From Bacteroidota bacterium (lineage in GTDB: Bacteria; Bacteroidota; Bacteroidia; Chitinophagales; Saprospiraceae), in assembly GCA_016124585.1 (NCBI GenBank), contig WGNL01000036.1, forward strand, positions 22,178-86,177: a stretch of DNA of 64,000 nucleotides, read 5' to 3'. Positions 8,466-16,713 of the stretch are shown one piece after another. A program made the translations under genes and the position numbers. The first letter of the stretch is position 1, and each line of letters begins with the position of its first letter. The notes under the pieces are model-generated. The model made no database searches, was not told where the DNA came from, and saw only the letters and a program-made list of their open reading frames with translations.

Positions 8466-8702
8466 TCATTTTTCCATTCCCGCACACACTAGCTCTGTTA
8501 GGTCCTTCGCCAATGCTTCGAGGTCATTGCCCAACAACTCCTTATTTACCCATATGACCTCCCGCTTGAAGTCGGGCAGGGCGGCAAAACCGTGATATGC
8601 ACCAAGAATGTCAAGACAGGCACCCAGCGCAATCCAACCAGCGGCAAAGGCAAAACCGTAATATGCACCAAGAATGTCTCTGGTTGCTGCCTTAATTGGC
8701 AA
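8466..8702 (-). pseudogene. Possible gene remnant containing a 30-bp direct repeat
   Basis: A 78-codon open frame whose C-terminal half (FKREVIWVNKELLGNDLEAL) looks coding, while its N-terminal half is a duplication: DILGAYYGFA and DILGAYHGFA. At the DNA level nearly identical 30-base segments start at 8583 and 8649, 66 bases (22 codons) apart. It may be a fragment of a larger gene or non-coding DNA with an internal duplication. No family is recognised. About 170 bases beyond it, up to 8871, hold nothing recognisable. Confidence 0.25.
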
Positions 8703-8871
8703 TCAATCCCATTTTCCTCCGCCGGGTTTTTCCGTGTGGAGCACGTCCGACTCTGTATCGAGCCAGTCGTGGCTTTTCAGGCAAACCCGGAGAGTTGGTG
8801 CGTTTGGTCAAGGTGGAGTTGAAAGGAATGTCTTGGTTGCACTTTATACCATTGTTAATGTTTTGACTACG

Positions 8872-9246
8872 CTATTTTCTGCCCAATGATACGCCGACCC
8901 CAGCGGCAAGCTCCCATCGGTTTTGGATAAAATAAAACGTCGGCAGCGTGGCCAGCAGCTTTTTGTAGCGCACTTGAAAGCCGAGGCCGAGTACGGGGCG
9001 CATGGAGTCGTTCGGTTTAAGGAAGTCTTTGTCGAAAGCATAGCGAAGGGAAGGCAGGAAGCGGGCACTTAGTTCCATTTTCTTGGCAGTGTACGATACA
9101 CCGGGGCCACCAAAGGTCAGGATAGCAGACTCCTTGCCGAACAGCGCGGTGATTTGACCTGAAAAATTGAACGTTTTGGCCGAATCTTGCGACCTAAGCC
9201 TTGTGAGCGGAATCAATTGCAGCAAAAGCATCGGTAACAGCTTCAT
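8872..9246 (-). CDS. Small predicted outer-membrane or secreted protein
   Basis: 124 residues from the ATG at 9246: a signal peptide (MKLLPMLLLQLIPLTRLRSQ), then alternating hydrophobic strands such as AILTFGGPGVSYTAKKMELSA and RPVLGLGFQVRY, ending GVGVSLGRK. The pattern is like a short beta-barrel or its fragment. A frame extending upstream to 9369 overlaps the neighbouring cytochrome gene and is not convincing. It is downstream of the P460-like gene on the same strand. No specific function can be assigned. Confidence 0.6.
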   Translation of the reverse strand: MKLLPMLLLQLIPLTRLRSQDSAKTFNFSGQITALFGKESAILTFGGPGVSYTAKKMELSARFLPSLRYAFDKDFLKPNDSMRPVLGLGFQVRYKKLLATLPTFYFIQNRWELAAGVGVSLGRK

Positions 9247-9323
9247 AATTGTTGGTAGCAGGTGCTTGAAAAGCAGGTTGCCGCAACGGTTGAGCTGCGG
9301 CAACCCAAAGGCTCGCTGTTGTT

Positions 9324-9845
9324 TTACTTTGAGAAGACAAAATCCTTTGCCGAAGCGCCGTTGTGGCAACTATTGCAAGCTCCGCCCATCATGGCCGCGC
9401 CGCCGCGCATGGCCATCCCGTTGGCATCTGTGGCAATGGCGCCATCGGGCATGAGCATGAACCATTCCCAGTCACCAGTTGTGGGGTTGAACCCATTGCC
9501 ACGCTTCACCATGCCAGTGATTTGGTTGAATGCAAAATCAGGGCTATAGGCATGTTTCACGATGAGTGTTCCGACCGGATATGCCCCATTGACACGGCTT
9601 GCGTCGTCTTTGATGTAGATTTTTCGGACTACGGTCGAATCGTTGTTGTCATGCAGGCCGCCATTTGCTGGGTCAACACCCTCTTTGGTCGTGTGCAGGT
9701 GCCAGGTATCGAAGCCCGCAAAAGTGGTATTGTCTGCGATGAACTCGGTCGGCGTCGAGCTGTCGTCGTCTTTGTCGCAAGACTGGAAGAGGGAGGCTGA
9801 CACAAAAAGAAAGCCCAAGACGGTTAAAATTGTCAATTTACTCAT
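9324..9845 (-). CDS. Cytochrome P460-like lipoprotein
   Basis: 173 residues. A lipoprotein signal ends at LFQSC (Cys23) and is followed by an acidic linker DKDDDSSTP. The body fits the cytochrome P460 fold: VRKIYIKDDASRVNGAYPVGTLIVKHAY, then M.K and DWEWFML, then a C-terminal c-type haem motif ACNSCHNG with FVFSK at the end. P460 proteins bind haem c and may act on hydroxylamine or related substrates; many Bacteroidota members have no assigned role. It is probably periplasmic and membrane-anchored. Confidence 0.85.
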   Translation of the reverse strand: MSKLTILTVLGFLFVSASLFQSCDKDDDSSTPTEFIADNTTFAGFDTWHLHTTKEGVDPANGGLHDNNDSTVVRKIYIKDDASRVNGAYPVGTLIVKHAYSPDFAFNQITGMVKRGNGFNPTTGDWEWFMLMPDGAIATDANGMAMRGGAAMMGGACNSCHNGASAKDFVFSK

Positions 9846-9908
9846 GCTGAAATATTTAAGCGTTAAGGTTGAAAAATCATTTTGTTGCGGGTTCTGCTAT
9901 GCTGCTTG

Positions 9909-10430
9909 CTATTCAAAAACCACCTTGCCCCGCTTCACCCACTTGCCCCATTTTTCATTGAAGCCGTGAATGGTCTGCACCTTTTGACCCTGCCCATCCA
10001 CCACGGGAAGGCCCTGGTTCGCCCAATCGAAAATGCCGCCCTTCAGGTTTTCGACATACTCAAAGCCAGCCTTTTCGAGCTTTTCGCCGATGCGCTCGCT
10101 GCGGTAGCCGACTGAGCAGTAAACGACGATGGGGGCATCCTTGGGCAGGTCTGTCACCCGCTCCAAATTGAAGTCGTCGAAGCCGACCCAGCGGGCATTG
10201 GCGAGGTGGCTCACCTCATATTCACGGCGCTCACGGGCATCGAGCAGGACGGTATTTGGCGCGGTTTTCTGTGTCAAATCAGCTACGGAAATATCCCTGA
10301 CCGGACCTTTGGACATCTGGTCGGCCATGTCATTGAACTCCTGCGCTGTGAACTCCCCAGCAGTTTTTACCGAAGGGAAACAAGCGGAAAAAAAGAAGAT
10401 GGCTGAGAAGTACCGGAACAGGTGTTTCAT
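9909..10430 (-). CDS. Rhodanese-domain lipoprotein
   Basis: 173 residues from the ATG at 10430; the frame also offers a GTG at 10436. A lipoprotein-type signal ends FFSAC. The rhodanese domain carries VLLDARERREYEVSHLANARWVG and the active-site loop VVYCSVGYRSERIG with catalytic Cys. The tail (GFNEKWGKWVKRG) is an extension. The family moves sulfane sulfur; the lipid anchor places this one in the periplasm or on a membrane. Substrate unknown. It is divergent from the next plus-strand gene. Confidence 0.88.
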   Translation of the reverse strand: MKHLFRYFSAIFFFSACFPSVKTAGEFTAQEFNDMADQMSKGPVRDISVADLTQKTAPNTVLLDARERREYEVSHLANARWVGFDDFNLERVTDLPKDAPIVVYCSVGYRSERIGEKLEKAGFEYVENLKGGIFDWANQGLPVVDGQGQKVQTIHGFNEKWGKWVKRGKVVFE

Positions 10431-10470
10431 GGTCACTTGAATTACGTGGCGTTAGTGGTGGGCAGGCTCG

Positions 10471-10516
10471 TTTCCTGACAAGGCAAGTGGTTTTTTTTTA
10501 AAAAATTGTCAGGAAA
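10471..10516. promoter_or_regulatory. Inverted repeat between divergent genes
   Basis: TTTCCTGACAA (10471-10481) and TTGTCAGGAAA (10506-10516), exact arms around a 24-base A/T-rich centre. A candidate binding site between the rhodanese (-) and the 10581 gene (+). Confidence 0.45.
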
Positions 10517-10580
10517 TGGGAAGGTGTGCTACCAAACGAACCAAATGGAGGCAGTGCGCTTCCACTTCAAATCCATTAAA

Positions 10581-11492
10581 ATGAAAATCAAAATCTTGTT
10601 CGCCATTGCCGCCGTAGCCTTGATAGCGGCTTATGCCTATTCGCCTATCCTCGAAACCGCTCCTGCCCCCAGGCCAAAGGAATTTCATGACTACTGGTAC
10701 AACAGCGAAGCGGAGCTGACCAGCTACCGCCTCGAACAGGCCCGCTACGGCGAGCTTCGCAACGGGGAGGCGGCGCTGGTGTTCGTGACCGAGCATTTTT
10801 CCAAAAACAAGCAGGTGAAGGCAGACAACCCCGGCAAGGGTGACTACTCTGTGCTGAAACTGAACATGGAAAAGAAGTTCACGACGGGCATTTATCCTTA
10901 CTCTATGCTCCTTTCCAGCTTCGTGCCGGTGGATGACACCAAGGCCCATGCCACGAAGGTGACGACCACCGTGCAGGAATGGTGCGGCCATGTTTTCGCC
11001 CAAATCAATAACCGGGGCGGCAAATACAAGGTGGAGTCACGCAGCTACTTCGAGAGCGAGGGCGACCAGGATTTCAGCCTGAAACAGACCTGGCTGGAGG
11101 ACGAGCTTTGGGCGAAAATCCGCCTGAACCCCGAACTATTGCCCACGGGCGAGCAGGAAGCCATCCCCGCCCTGTTTTACACCCGCCTGCTGCACAAGGA
11201 ACTGAAGCCATACAAGGCTATTTTCACCAAAAAAGACCTCGGCGACGGCACCACCGCCTACACCGTCCGCTACCCGGAACTCGACCGGGAACTGACCATC
11301 CGCTACGGCAACGCCTTCCCCCATCCCATCGAGAGCTGGGAAGAGACCTACAAGGACGGCTGGGGCGACAAAGCCAAAATGCTGACCACGAAAGCCACCA
11401 AAATCAAAACCCTAAAGCTGGATTACTGGAAACGGAACTCGAATGCGGACGGGCATTTCCGGGAGGAACTGGGGCTGGGGAACGGGAATTAA
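10581..11492 (+). CDS. Conserved membrane-anchored hypothetical protein
   Basis: 303 residues from the ATG at 10581, which follows an A-rich stretch; an open frame extends upstream to 10506 but crosses the inverted repeat there. There is an N-terminal hydrophobic signal or anchor (MKIKILFAIAAVALIAAYAYS). The body contains EFHDYWYNSEAELTSY, TVQEWCGHVFAQIN and DFSLKQTWLEDELWAKIRLNPELLP. It resembles a Bacteroidota protein often annotated with an unproved septum/Maf-type label. I do not assign a function. It is likely exported or periplasmic, and 74 bases upstream of a membrane-protein gene. Confidence 0.75.
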   Translation: MKIKILFAIAAVALIAAYAYSPILETAPAPRPKEFHDYWYNSEAELTSYRLEQARYGELRNGEAALVFVTEHFSKNKQVKADNPGKGDYSVLKLNMEKKFTTGIYPYSMLLSSFVPVDDTKAHATKVTTTVQEWCGHVFAQINNRGGKYKVESRSYFESEGDQDFSLKQTWLEDELWAKIRLNPELLPTGEQEAIPALFYTRLLHKELKPYKAIFTKKDLGDGTTAYTVRYPELDRELTIRYGNAFPHPIESWEETYKDGWGDKAKMLTTKATKIKTLKLDYWKRNSNADGHFREELGLGNGN

Positions 11493-11566
11493 ATGTACCG
11501 CCGAACTCCTGTTCTGCGACCTGACTGTTCTCCCGAACGGGAGTTCGGGAATACAATTTCAACACC

Positions 11567-12223
11567 ATGCAAACAAAACGAACCCATCTCCGCCTTTTCG
11601 GCCTCCTCGGCCTCGCCGCCACGTTGCTGGTCGGCATGGGCGAATTCCTGATGCACTTCTCGGCGCAGGGCTACGGTGGCGAGCCTTTCAGCTACCTGGC
11701 GAAAGTCCCCGACAGCCGCATCACTTGGGGGCATTTCCTCATGGTGGCGGGGCTACCGCTCTATTTTGCGGGCTACTGGTTCATTTATCAAACCTTGGGG
11801 CGAAGCCGCTGGGCGCTGGCCGTGCTGGTCACGGCGGTCGTTTCCTTTTCGACGGGCGGCATATGGGTCACATCGAGGGCGATGCTGGTGAAAATCGTGC
11901 AGGCTCGTGCCACCGCTACCGATGCTGCTGCGCTCGACGGGCTGCTGGTTTTTTACGAAAACCATTATGAAATACTGGTGCAGGCGCTGCGGGTGCTCAT
12001 CCTGCTGCTCTCGTTCTTTTGGGTGATGGCAGTGCTGAAAGGCAGGACCATTTACCCAAAATGGATGGCGGTTTTCAGCCCCATCCTGCTGTTGGTAATG
12101 GTATTTTTGTCCTACCTACTGTTGCCCGCCTTCGGCAAATATTTGGTACCAACTGCTATGAATGCTGCCCATTTGGCCTTCTTCGGACTGACTTTTTACC
12201 ATTTTTCAAAATCAAACACCTGA
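11567..12223 (+). CDS. Six-helix membrane protein of unknown function
   Basis: 218 residues with about six hydrophobic segments, including LFGLLGLAATLLVGMGEFLMH, WGHFLMVAGLPLYFAGYWFIY, ALAVLVTAVVSFSTGGIWV, LRVLILLLSFFWVMAVL and ILLLVMVFLSYLLLPAF. An inner-membrane location is clear from sequence. It resembles a DUF6796-type family in overall plan; function unknown. A large inverted repeat starts just after its stop. Confidence 0.75.
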   Translation: MQTKRTHLRLFGLLGLAATLLVGMGEFLMHFSAQGYGGEPFSYLAKVPDSRITWGHFLMVAGLPLYFAGYWFIYQTLGRSRWALAVLVTAVVSFSTGGIWVTSRAMLVKIVQARATATDAAALDGLLVFYENHYEILVQALRVLILLLSFFWVMAVLKGRTIYPKWMAVFSPILLLVMVFLSYLLLPAFGKYLVPTAMNAAHLAFFGLTFYHFSKSNT

Positions 12224-12228
12224 CTTGT

Positions 12229-12316
12229 TTTTGAAACACATAGGCACATAGGACACATAGGTTTTTACTACGCACTATGTGCCTTATGTGCCTTATGTGC
12301 CTATGTGTTTCAAAAT
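12229..12316. repeat. Large imperfect inverted repeat built of CACATAG units
   Basis: The left arm has TTTTGAAACACATAGG and further CACATAGG units; the right arm has CTATGTGCC units and CTATGTGTTTCAAAA. It lies between the membrane protein gene and the ASPIC/UnbV gene and would form a long hairpin in RNA from either strand. It may end transcription or be a dispersed repeat. Confidence 0.6.
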
Positions 12317-12332
12317 AGAAAAACTCCGTGTT

Positions 12333-13937
12333 ATGAAAAAAATCCTCCTTACCCTTCTCACCCTTGTTTTGCTCGTTGTGGGCGCGATTTTCTACCACCT
12401 CAATAGCGACCGGGGCGACAAGTACGAGCAACCGCCCTACGATGAAAGCGCCATACCGATGTTCCGGGAGGTCGAGTTCCCGTTTTCCAACCAATACAAT
12501 GCAGAAAAGTCGCTGCCCATCGTCGCCTCCGCCATCATTGATGTGGACGGCGACGGCACGGAAGAGGTCTTCCTCGGCGGCGGGCTGGGGCAGGCGGATG
12601 CGCTCATGTGGTTTGCGGACGACAAATTCACAGACGTGGCACAGGCAGTTGGTCTGCAGAAAGACCTGGCGCAGACGACCATCGGCGCCGCCGTCACCGA
12701 CCTCGACCACGATGGCTTGGCCGACCTGCTGGTAAGCCGGGAAGGAGCCGTCTATTTTTACAAAAACCTCGGCGGCAAGTTTGCCCCGCCACAAGACTTG
12801 AAACTGGTTTTCAATGAAAAATCGGAGCCTGCCTCCCTCACCTTCACCGACCTGAACCGGGACGGCTGGACGGACATTTTCGTGAGCACCTACCTCAAAA
12901 AACACCTGATGGAAGGGCAGACCATTTTCAACAAAGAAGGCTACGGCTCCACCAGCGAGCTGTTCCTCAACAACGGCGACAATACGTTCCGAAGCATCAC
13001 CCGTGAGGCGGGGCTGGCGTACGTCCACAACACCTTCCTCGCCGTGTTCGCCGACCTCGACGACGATGGGCTGGAAGACCTCGTAGTGGCGCACGACACG
13101 GGCGAGCCACGCATCTGGCGCAACCTCGGCAACCTCAAATTTGAATTGGTGAAACACCCGCTCACCGGGCTGTTCAGCTACCCGATGGGCATCGCCATCG
13201 GCGACTACGACAACGACGGGCTACAAGACCTGTTCTTCTCCAACGTCGGCAAGAGCTTGCCCGCTAAGCTGCTGCGGGGCGACCTGCGGGACGACCAGCC
13301 GCTCGTCACGGATTGGATTTTGCTGAAAAACAAGGGCAACATGCAGTTCGAGGATGCCGCCAAACAGGCACGGGTGGCGGATTACGAGTTCTCGTGGGGC
13401 TGCGTTTTTGAGGACTTCAACCTCGACGGACTGCAAGACCTCGTGGTGGCGGAGAACTACGTGGACCTGCCTAACAGCAAGATACTGCCCCTGCCTTCCC
13501 GCTTCCTGATGCAGTTGTCCGACCATACCTTCGTCAACGTAGAGCAAAAGAACCAGTCGCTCAACCCCAGGAACGGCATCACGCCGCTCACCGCCGACTT
13601 CAACGCAGACGGCTACCCCGACCTTGTTTGGGTGAACCTCGCCTGCCCCTCCAAAGCTTTCATCAGCACCGCCGCCAACGGCAACAATTACCTGAAAGTG
13701 GGACTCCCCGAATCGCCCGCCTACCTGACCGCCACGGTGCAACTGACCACCGCCAGCGGCAAGGTGCTAACTGCCCAAAACACCGTGGGCGAAGGGCTTG
13801 CTTCCGACCAGACGCACGTCGTCACTTTCGGGCTGGGTAAGGAGGAGGCGGTAAAAACCTTGGTGGTAAAACGCATGGGCGGGCAAACGGACACGGTGCA
13901 GGTGGAGGGGGTGAACCGGGTGGTGAGTGTCCGTTGA
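12333..13937 (+). CDS. FG-GAP/VCBS-repeat protein with ASPIC/UnbV domain
   Basis: 534 residues from the ATG at 12333, which starts a signal peptide or anchor (MKKILLTLLTLVLLVVGAIF). Several FG-GAP/VCBS blades with calcium-type loops follow: IDVDGDGTEEVFLG, TDLDHDGLADLLVS, TDLNRDGWTDIFVS, ADLDDDGLEDLVVA, GDYDNDGLQDLFFS, EDFNLDGLQDLVVA and ADFNADGYPDLVWV. Together they predict a seven-bladed propeller. The last 90 residues (YLKVGLPESPAYLTATVQ...QTHVVTFGLG) match the ASPIC/UnbV domain. Such CRTAC1-like proteins are exported or surface-located and common in Bacteroidota. The ligand is unknown. Confidence 0.9.
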   Translation: MKKILLTLLTLVLLVVGAIFYHLNSDRGDKYEQPPYDESAIPMFREVEFPFSNQYNAEKSLPIVASAIIDVDGDGTEEVFLGGGLGQADALMWFADDKFTDVAQAVGLQKDLAQTTIGAAVTDLDHDGLADLLVSREGAVYFYKNLGGKFAPPQDLKLVFNEKSEPASLTFTDLNRDGWTDIFVSTYLKKHLMEGQTIFNKEGYGSTSELFLNNGDNTFRSITREAGLAYVHNTFLAVFADLDDDGLEDLVVAHDTGEPRIWRNLGNLKFELVKHPLTGLFSYPMGIAIGDYDNDGLQDLFFSNVGKSLPAKLLRGDLRDDQPLVTDWILLKNKGNMQFEDAAKQARVADYEFSWGCVFEDFNLDGLQDLVVAENYVDLPNSKILPLPSRFLMQLSDHTFVNVEQKNQSLNPRNGITPLTADFNADGYPDLVWVNLACPSKAFISTAANGNNYLKVGLPESPAYLTATVQLTTASGKVLTAQNTVGEGLASDQTHVVTFGLGKEEAVKTLVVKRMGGQTDTVQVEGVNRVVSVR

Positions 13938-14121
13938 TGGACGATATGGCGCTATTTATCTCACCGCCCTGTCAGGTCATTCACATCACCGCTACCAAGC
14001 CCTATGTAAACCTTTCTAACACCCAAGCGAGCCTGCGGTGCTTGCTTAGTAGTAATTTTCATAAGCATTGCCGCTGGGCAGGGGTGCCTGGCGGCAATTT
14101 TCAAAATCAAGACCATTTGTC

Positions 14122-14361
14122 ATGCGAAACCTTGAAATCGTCTTCGTCAACCACGCCAAATTGGGCAGCAAGCTGCGCCACCTGAAAGGAGATTTGCGGG
14201 AAAGCAGGGAGGAACTGCGCCACAGACTCGACGGTTTGCACCGCTCCTTGTCGGACAGCCTGCGGCAATGGCAGCACCAGCGGGGAACCGGGGCGATGGT
14301 CTTTGAATTGAACCACAAGGGCTATCACCCCCACTTACTTGTAACTGACCTAACCAGATAA
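14122..14361 (+). CDS. Small charged hypothetical protein
   Basis: 79 residues from the ATG at 14122 (MRNLEIVFVNHAKLGSKLRHL). The middle is strongly helical and charged (KGDLRESREELRHRLDGLHRSLSDSLRQW), compatible with a short coiled coil. No family recognised. A terminator hairpin follows at 14401, which supports a real transcript end here. The coding status is uncertain. Confidence 0.4.
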   Translation: MRNLEIVFVNHAKLGSKLRHLKGDLRESREELRHRLDGLHRSLSDSLRQWQHQRGTGAMVFELNHKGYHPHLLVTDLTR

Positions 14362-14400
14362 GCTGGCGTTTTTTTATACTTTAAATCATAGTATTGAGTG

Positions 14401-14428
14401 AGCTGGTGCACTTGCGCCAGCTTTTTTA
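14401..14428 (+). terminator. Rho-independent terminator
   Basis: AGCTGGTGCA / TGCGCCAGCT stem with a 2-base loop and a TTTTTT tail. Confidence 0.8.
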
Positions 14429-14438
14429 TTTCACAGAC

Positions 14439-14645
14439 ATGAAAATACAGCTTCAATCCACCCTCACCTGCCCGCGTTGCAGCCACCAAAAGGAGGAGAC
14501 CATGCCGACCGATGCCTGCCAGTTTTTTTACCAATGCGAAAACTGCAAGTCGTTGCTTAAGCCACAACCCGGCGATTGCTGCGTGTTTTGCAGCTATGGC
14601 ACAGTTAAATGCCCGCCTATGCAAGAGAATAAAAAATGCTGCTGA
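14439..14645 (+). CDS. GDCCVxC-motif small zinc/thiol protein
   Basis: 68 residues from the ATG at 14439. Cysteines come in pairs: LTCPRC, QCENC, GDCCVFC and a final KKCC. The GDCCVFCSYGTVKCPP stretch is the hallmark of a small protein family annotated as putative metal or mercury resistance. The pattern fits a zinc ribbon or thiol-rich metal-binding protein in the cytoplasm. No mer genes lie nearby, so a mercury role is not supported by context. Confidence 0.8.
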   Translation: MKIQLQSTLTCPRCSHQKEETMPTDACQFFYQCENCKSLLKPQPGDCCVFCSYGTVKCPPMQENKKCC

Positions 14646-14735
14646 GTTATTTTTTTGGTCAATCGGTTGTCAGGTTTCCCAATCGTCCGCTACGAATTAG
14701 GCGAATTGATTTTCTAACCAAAAATATTTTAAATC

Positions 14736-15335
14736 ATGAAAAACATTTTTCGTCTGACATCCGCATTGGCCATTGTTGCCACCCTTTTCTCCTTCACCCT
14801 ATTGATGGCACCTGCCAAACAATGGAAGGTGGATAAAGCCCACAGCGCCATTTCCTTCAGCATCAACCACCTGTTCACGGCAGTCGAGGGCAGGTTCCTC
14901 CAATTCGAGGATGAGTTCCTTTTCGACCCGAACAATTTGCAGGAAAGCAAAGCGAGCTTCACGATTGACGTTGCCAGCGTGAACACCCAAGAGCAGAAGC
15001 GTGACCAGCACCTGCAATCTGCCGATTTTTTCGACGCCGAAAAGTTCTCGAAAATCAAGTTCACCTCCACCCGGTTCGAGAGCAAGGGCGGCAACAACTA
15101 CGTGGCCTACGGTAAACTGACCATCAAGGATGTGACCAAGGAAATTACCCTACCCTTCAAAGTATTGGGCACCACCGACCACCCGATGATGAAGGGCACC
15201 AAAGTAATGGGCATCGCTGCCGAGACGACCATCAACCGCAACGACTACGGCGTGGGTACTGGAAGTTGGGCTGCCACCATGGTAGTGGGCGACCAAGTGA
15301 ACGTAAAAATCAACCTCGAAGCAACCAGCAAGTAA
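14736..15335 (+). CDS. YceI-family protein
   Basis: 199 residues. The N-terminus is a signal peptide (MKNIFRLTSALAIVATLFSFTLL). The lipocalin-like YceI pattern is clear: WKVDKAHSAISFSINHLFTAVEGRF, a DVASVNTQEQKRDQHLQSADFFDAEKFSKIKF block, GKLTIKDVTKEITLPF and the C-terminal RNDYGVGTGSW...VNVKINLEA. YceI proteins are periplasmic barrels that bind isoprenoid-like lipids. A strong terminator follows, so it is probably a single-gene unit. Confidence 0.93.
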   Translation: MKNIFRLTSALAIVATLFSFTLLMAPAKQWKVDKAHSAISFSINHLFTAVEGRFLQFEDEFLFDPNNLQESKASFTIDVASVNTQEQKRDQHLQSADFFDAEKFSKIKFTSTRFESKGGNNYVAYGKLTIKDVTKEITLPFKVLGTTDHPMMKGTKVMGIAAETTINRNDYGVGTGSWAATMVVGDQVNVKINLEATSK

Positions 15336-15357
15336 ACAGTTGGGTGAAAACCCCAGG

Positions 15358-15397
15358 GAGAGCCAGGCATCTGTGATGCCAACGGCTCTCTCTTTTT
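15358..15397 (+). terminator. Rho-independent terminator after the YceI gene
   Basis: GAGAGCC (15358-15364) and GGCTCTC (15384-15390), with an inner stem GGCAT/ATGCC, followed by TCTTTTTT. Confidence 0.8.
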
Positions 15398-15431
15398 TCA
15401 CAAAAGGGTCAAACACCTTCAAACACCAGCT

Positions 15432-15989
15432 ATGCCTTTCATCCATACCATCAGCTACGAAGCCTCCGAAGGCGAACTCCGCCAAGCCTACGACAGCATC
15501 ATCGGGACACGGGGCAAGCTCGCCGAAGTACACCAGATGCAGAGCCTCGACCCAACCTCCCTGCTCGCCCACATGGAGCTGTACAAAGCGGTGATGTTCG
15601 GGCGGGCGGCGCTCAAACGCTACCAACGGGAGATGATGGCCGTGGTCGTATCGGCAGCGAACAGGTGCCGCTACTGCGTCGAGCACCACAAGGAAGCCCT
15701 GCTTTTTTACTGGAAAGACACGGAGCGGGTCAATAAGCTGGCGGCGCAACTCGACCTGCCCGACCTGCCCCCTGCCGACCGGGAACTCTGCAAGCTCGCC
15801 CGCAACCTGACCCAGTTGCCTTATGGCATTTCCTCGGCTTCCATTGAGCTGCTTAAAAATGTCGGCTTGGACGACCGTGCGGTGCTTGACGCCGTGCAGG
15901 TTGTCGCCTACTTCAATTTCGTGAACCGCATGGTGCTGGCGCTCGGCGTGGAGTTCAGCGAAGAGGAGGTCAAAGGATATAACTACTGA
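15432..15989 (+). CDS. Peroxidase-related carboxymuconolactone decarboxylase-like protein
   Basis: 185 residues. The CMD core reads MMAVVVSAANRCRYCVEHHKEALLFY (residues about 71-96), with the CxxC..HH of AhpD-like peroxidase-related enzymes. The C-terminus VVAYFNFVNRMVLALGVEFSEEE is typical. It begins a plus-strand run; the next gene starts 2 bases after its stop, so the two are cotranscribed. Role: probable thiol peroxidase or disulfide chemistry, unproved. Confidence 0.85.
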   Translation: MPFIHTISYEASEGELRQAYDSIIGTRGKLAEVHQMQSLDPTSLLAHMELYKAVMFGRAALKRYQREMMAVVVSAANRCRYCVEHHKEALLFYWKDTERVNKLAAQLDLPDLPPADRELCKLARNLTQLPYGISSASIELLKNVGLDDRAVLDAVQVVAYFNFVNRMVLALGVEFSEEEVKGYNY

Positions 15990-15991
15990 AA

Positions 15992-16687
15992 ATGTACATC
16001 AACCACCTTTCCGAAAACCTGCTCTTGCAGGTAAAAATGCAGGAACCGTCCGATAAAAGCCTCGCTCAACTGGAGGCCTTGCCGCTCGCCTCGCTGCAAG
16101 CCGCACTTGATTCGGATGCCCGAAAGAAGGCGTTTTGGATAAACACCTACAATGCCATTTATCAAATACTTAGAAGGGATTGCCATGTCCGCAAGCCTGC
16201 CATTTACCGGCAAAAATTCTTGAAAATAGCAGGGAAGTCGTTCAGCCTCGACGACATCGAGCACGGCATCCTGAGGCGCAATAGAATCAAGTGGTCGCTG
16301 GGCTATTTGGGCAACCCCTTCGCCCCTGGGCTATTGAAAAAACTGGCGGTCTCGCAAGTGGATTGGCGCATCCACTTCGCCCTGAACTGCGGCGCAAAGA
16401 GCTGCCCGCCCATTGCCTTTTACTCGCCGGAGAAGCTCGACCGCCAATTGGACATGGCCGTCCTCTCCTTCCTCGAAAGCGAGACGGAGGTTTTTCCTGA
16501 AAAAAAGGAAATCCACGTCACCCGCCTGTTCCAGTGGTTCATGGGCGACTTTGGTGGAAGGGGTGGCATCCAGCGCATTTTAAAAGAAAAACTGAAGCTC
16601 GAAACGGCGGGCATGAAACTGGTTTTTAGGGAATATGACTGGGAGGAGGAGTTGGAAAAATTCAGTTTGAATGGATTGAGCGCTTGA
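15992..16687 (+). CDS. DUF547 domain protein
   Basis: 231 residues without a signal peptide. The DUF547 signatures are KKAFWINTYNAIYQIL (about 46-61), DDIEHGILRR, and IHFALNCGAKSCPPIAFYSP (about 130-150), with a final FREYDWEEE. The Cys and His positions in NCGAKSCPP are conserved in the family; the biochemical function is unknown. It is tightly coupled to the CMD-like gene upstream. A second DUF547 protein, exported, lies at 25,086. Confidence 0.88.
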   Translation: MYINHLSENLLLQVKMQEPSDKSLAQLEALPLASLQAALDSDARKKAFWINTYNAIYQILRRDCHVRKPAIYRQKFLKIAGKSFSLDDIEHGILRRNRIKWSLGYLGNPFAPGLLKKLAVSQVDWRIHFALNCGAKSCPPIAFYSPEKLDRQLDMAVLSFLESETEVFPEKKEIHVTRLFQWFMGDFGGRGGIQRILKEKLKLETAGMKLVFREYDWEEELEKFSLNGLSA

Positions 16688-16713
16688 ATTTATACACCAC
16701 AATAACATTCACC

